Source: Ignavibacteriaceae bacterium (GTDB taxonomy: Bacteria; Bacteroidota; Ignavibacteria; Ignavibacteriales; Ignavibacteriaceae). Taken from it: DNA of 7,180 nt. Numbering within the stretch: position 1 is the first letter of the stretch; each line of letters opens with the position of its first letter. The stretch is from positions 1-7,180 of the forward strand of contig JAIOIM010000449.1 of assembly GCA_019912505.1 (NCBI GenBank), given 5' to 3'. Shown here piece after piece: positions 7,142 to 7,180 of this stretch. Made by a program: the position numbers and the translations under genes. Under the pieces are notes generated by a model that saw only the letters and a list, made by a program, of their open reading frames with translations, did no database searches and had not been told where the DNA came from.

Positions 7142-7180
7142 GGGCAGGTAGCTCAGTCGGTAGAGCAAAGGACTGAAAAT
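7142..7180 (+). tRNA. tRNA-Phe (anticodon GAA), 3'-truncated by the window end
   Basis: The 5' half of a tRNA cloverleaf is visible: acceptor strand GGGCAGG (7142-7148), T8 A9, D-stem GCTC/GAGC (7151-7154 with 7163-7166) around the loop AGTCGGTA, position 26 A, anticodon stem AAGGA (7168-7172) and loop CTGAAAA (7173-7179). The anticodon is GAA at 7175-7177, reading Phe codons TTC/TTT. The gene runs off the window, so the 3' half and any encoded CCA cannot be checked. It may head a tRNA cluster. Confidence 0.93.

Noticed and set aside
1..7180. CRISPR array, insertion sequence, phage or defence genes
   Set aside because: No regularly spaced direct repeats, terminal inverted repeats, transposase or integrase motifs were found on either strand. 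The tRNA-Phe gene is a possible integration site, but its 3' end is outside the window.

Overview
The window looks like an AT-rich chromosomal segment from the Bacteroidota/Chlorobiota group, most plausibly an Ignavibacteria-like lineage. That placement is an inference. It rests on a large surface protein with a caspase-fold C25 (gingipain-type) peptidase domain and a C-terminal NYPNPF...VYxxxGRLIR...WDGxDxxGxxxxNGVYFYK tail typical of type IX secretion cargo, and on exact TAnnTTTG (Bacteroidota -7 type) promoter matches in both intergenic gaps. No mobile element, CRISPR array or phage gene was seen. Everything recognised is on the + strand.

Layout: (1) Bases 3-3719 are the 3' part of a very large secreted C25-family cysteine peptidase. 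The 5' end, with signal peptide and N-terminal domains, lies outside the window. Visible domains in order are the C25 catalytic domain (His/Cys dyad), a CARDB-like Ig domain, an Fn3-like domain, a beta-rich region that looks like a propeller, a second CARDB-like domain, another Ig-like domain and the type A sorting domain. (2) Bases 3720-3811 hold a strong intrinsic terminator followed by a compact promoter and ribosome binding site. (3) Bases 3812-5644 are glmS, an intact glucosamine-6-phosphate synthase with all the hallmark residues I checked. (4) Ten bases later, at 5655-6974, comes a P-loop GTPase-like protein of the COG2403 / cyclic 2,3-diphosphoglycerate synthetase family, probably in one operon with glmS. 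(5) Bases 6975-7141 contain a small hairpin, a strong terminator and a candidate promoter. (6) From 7142 the start of a tRNA-Phe(GAA) gene runs off the window end.

Functionally, the peptidase is an independent exported protein separated from the next unit by a terminator. glmS commits fructose-6-phosphate to amino-sugar synthesis (peptidoglycan, LPS). The downstream GTPase-like protein has no established bacterial role; its close coupling to glmS is the main open question here. I found no clear new multi-gene system. The most interesting points are the glmS/cDPGS-like pairing and the apparent insertion of a propeller-like block into the peptidase's accessory region.
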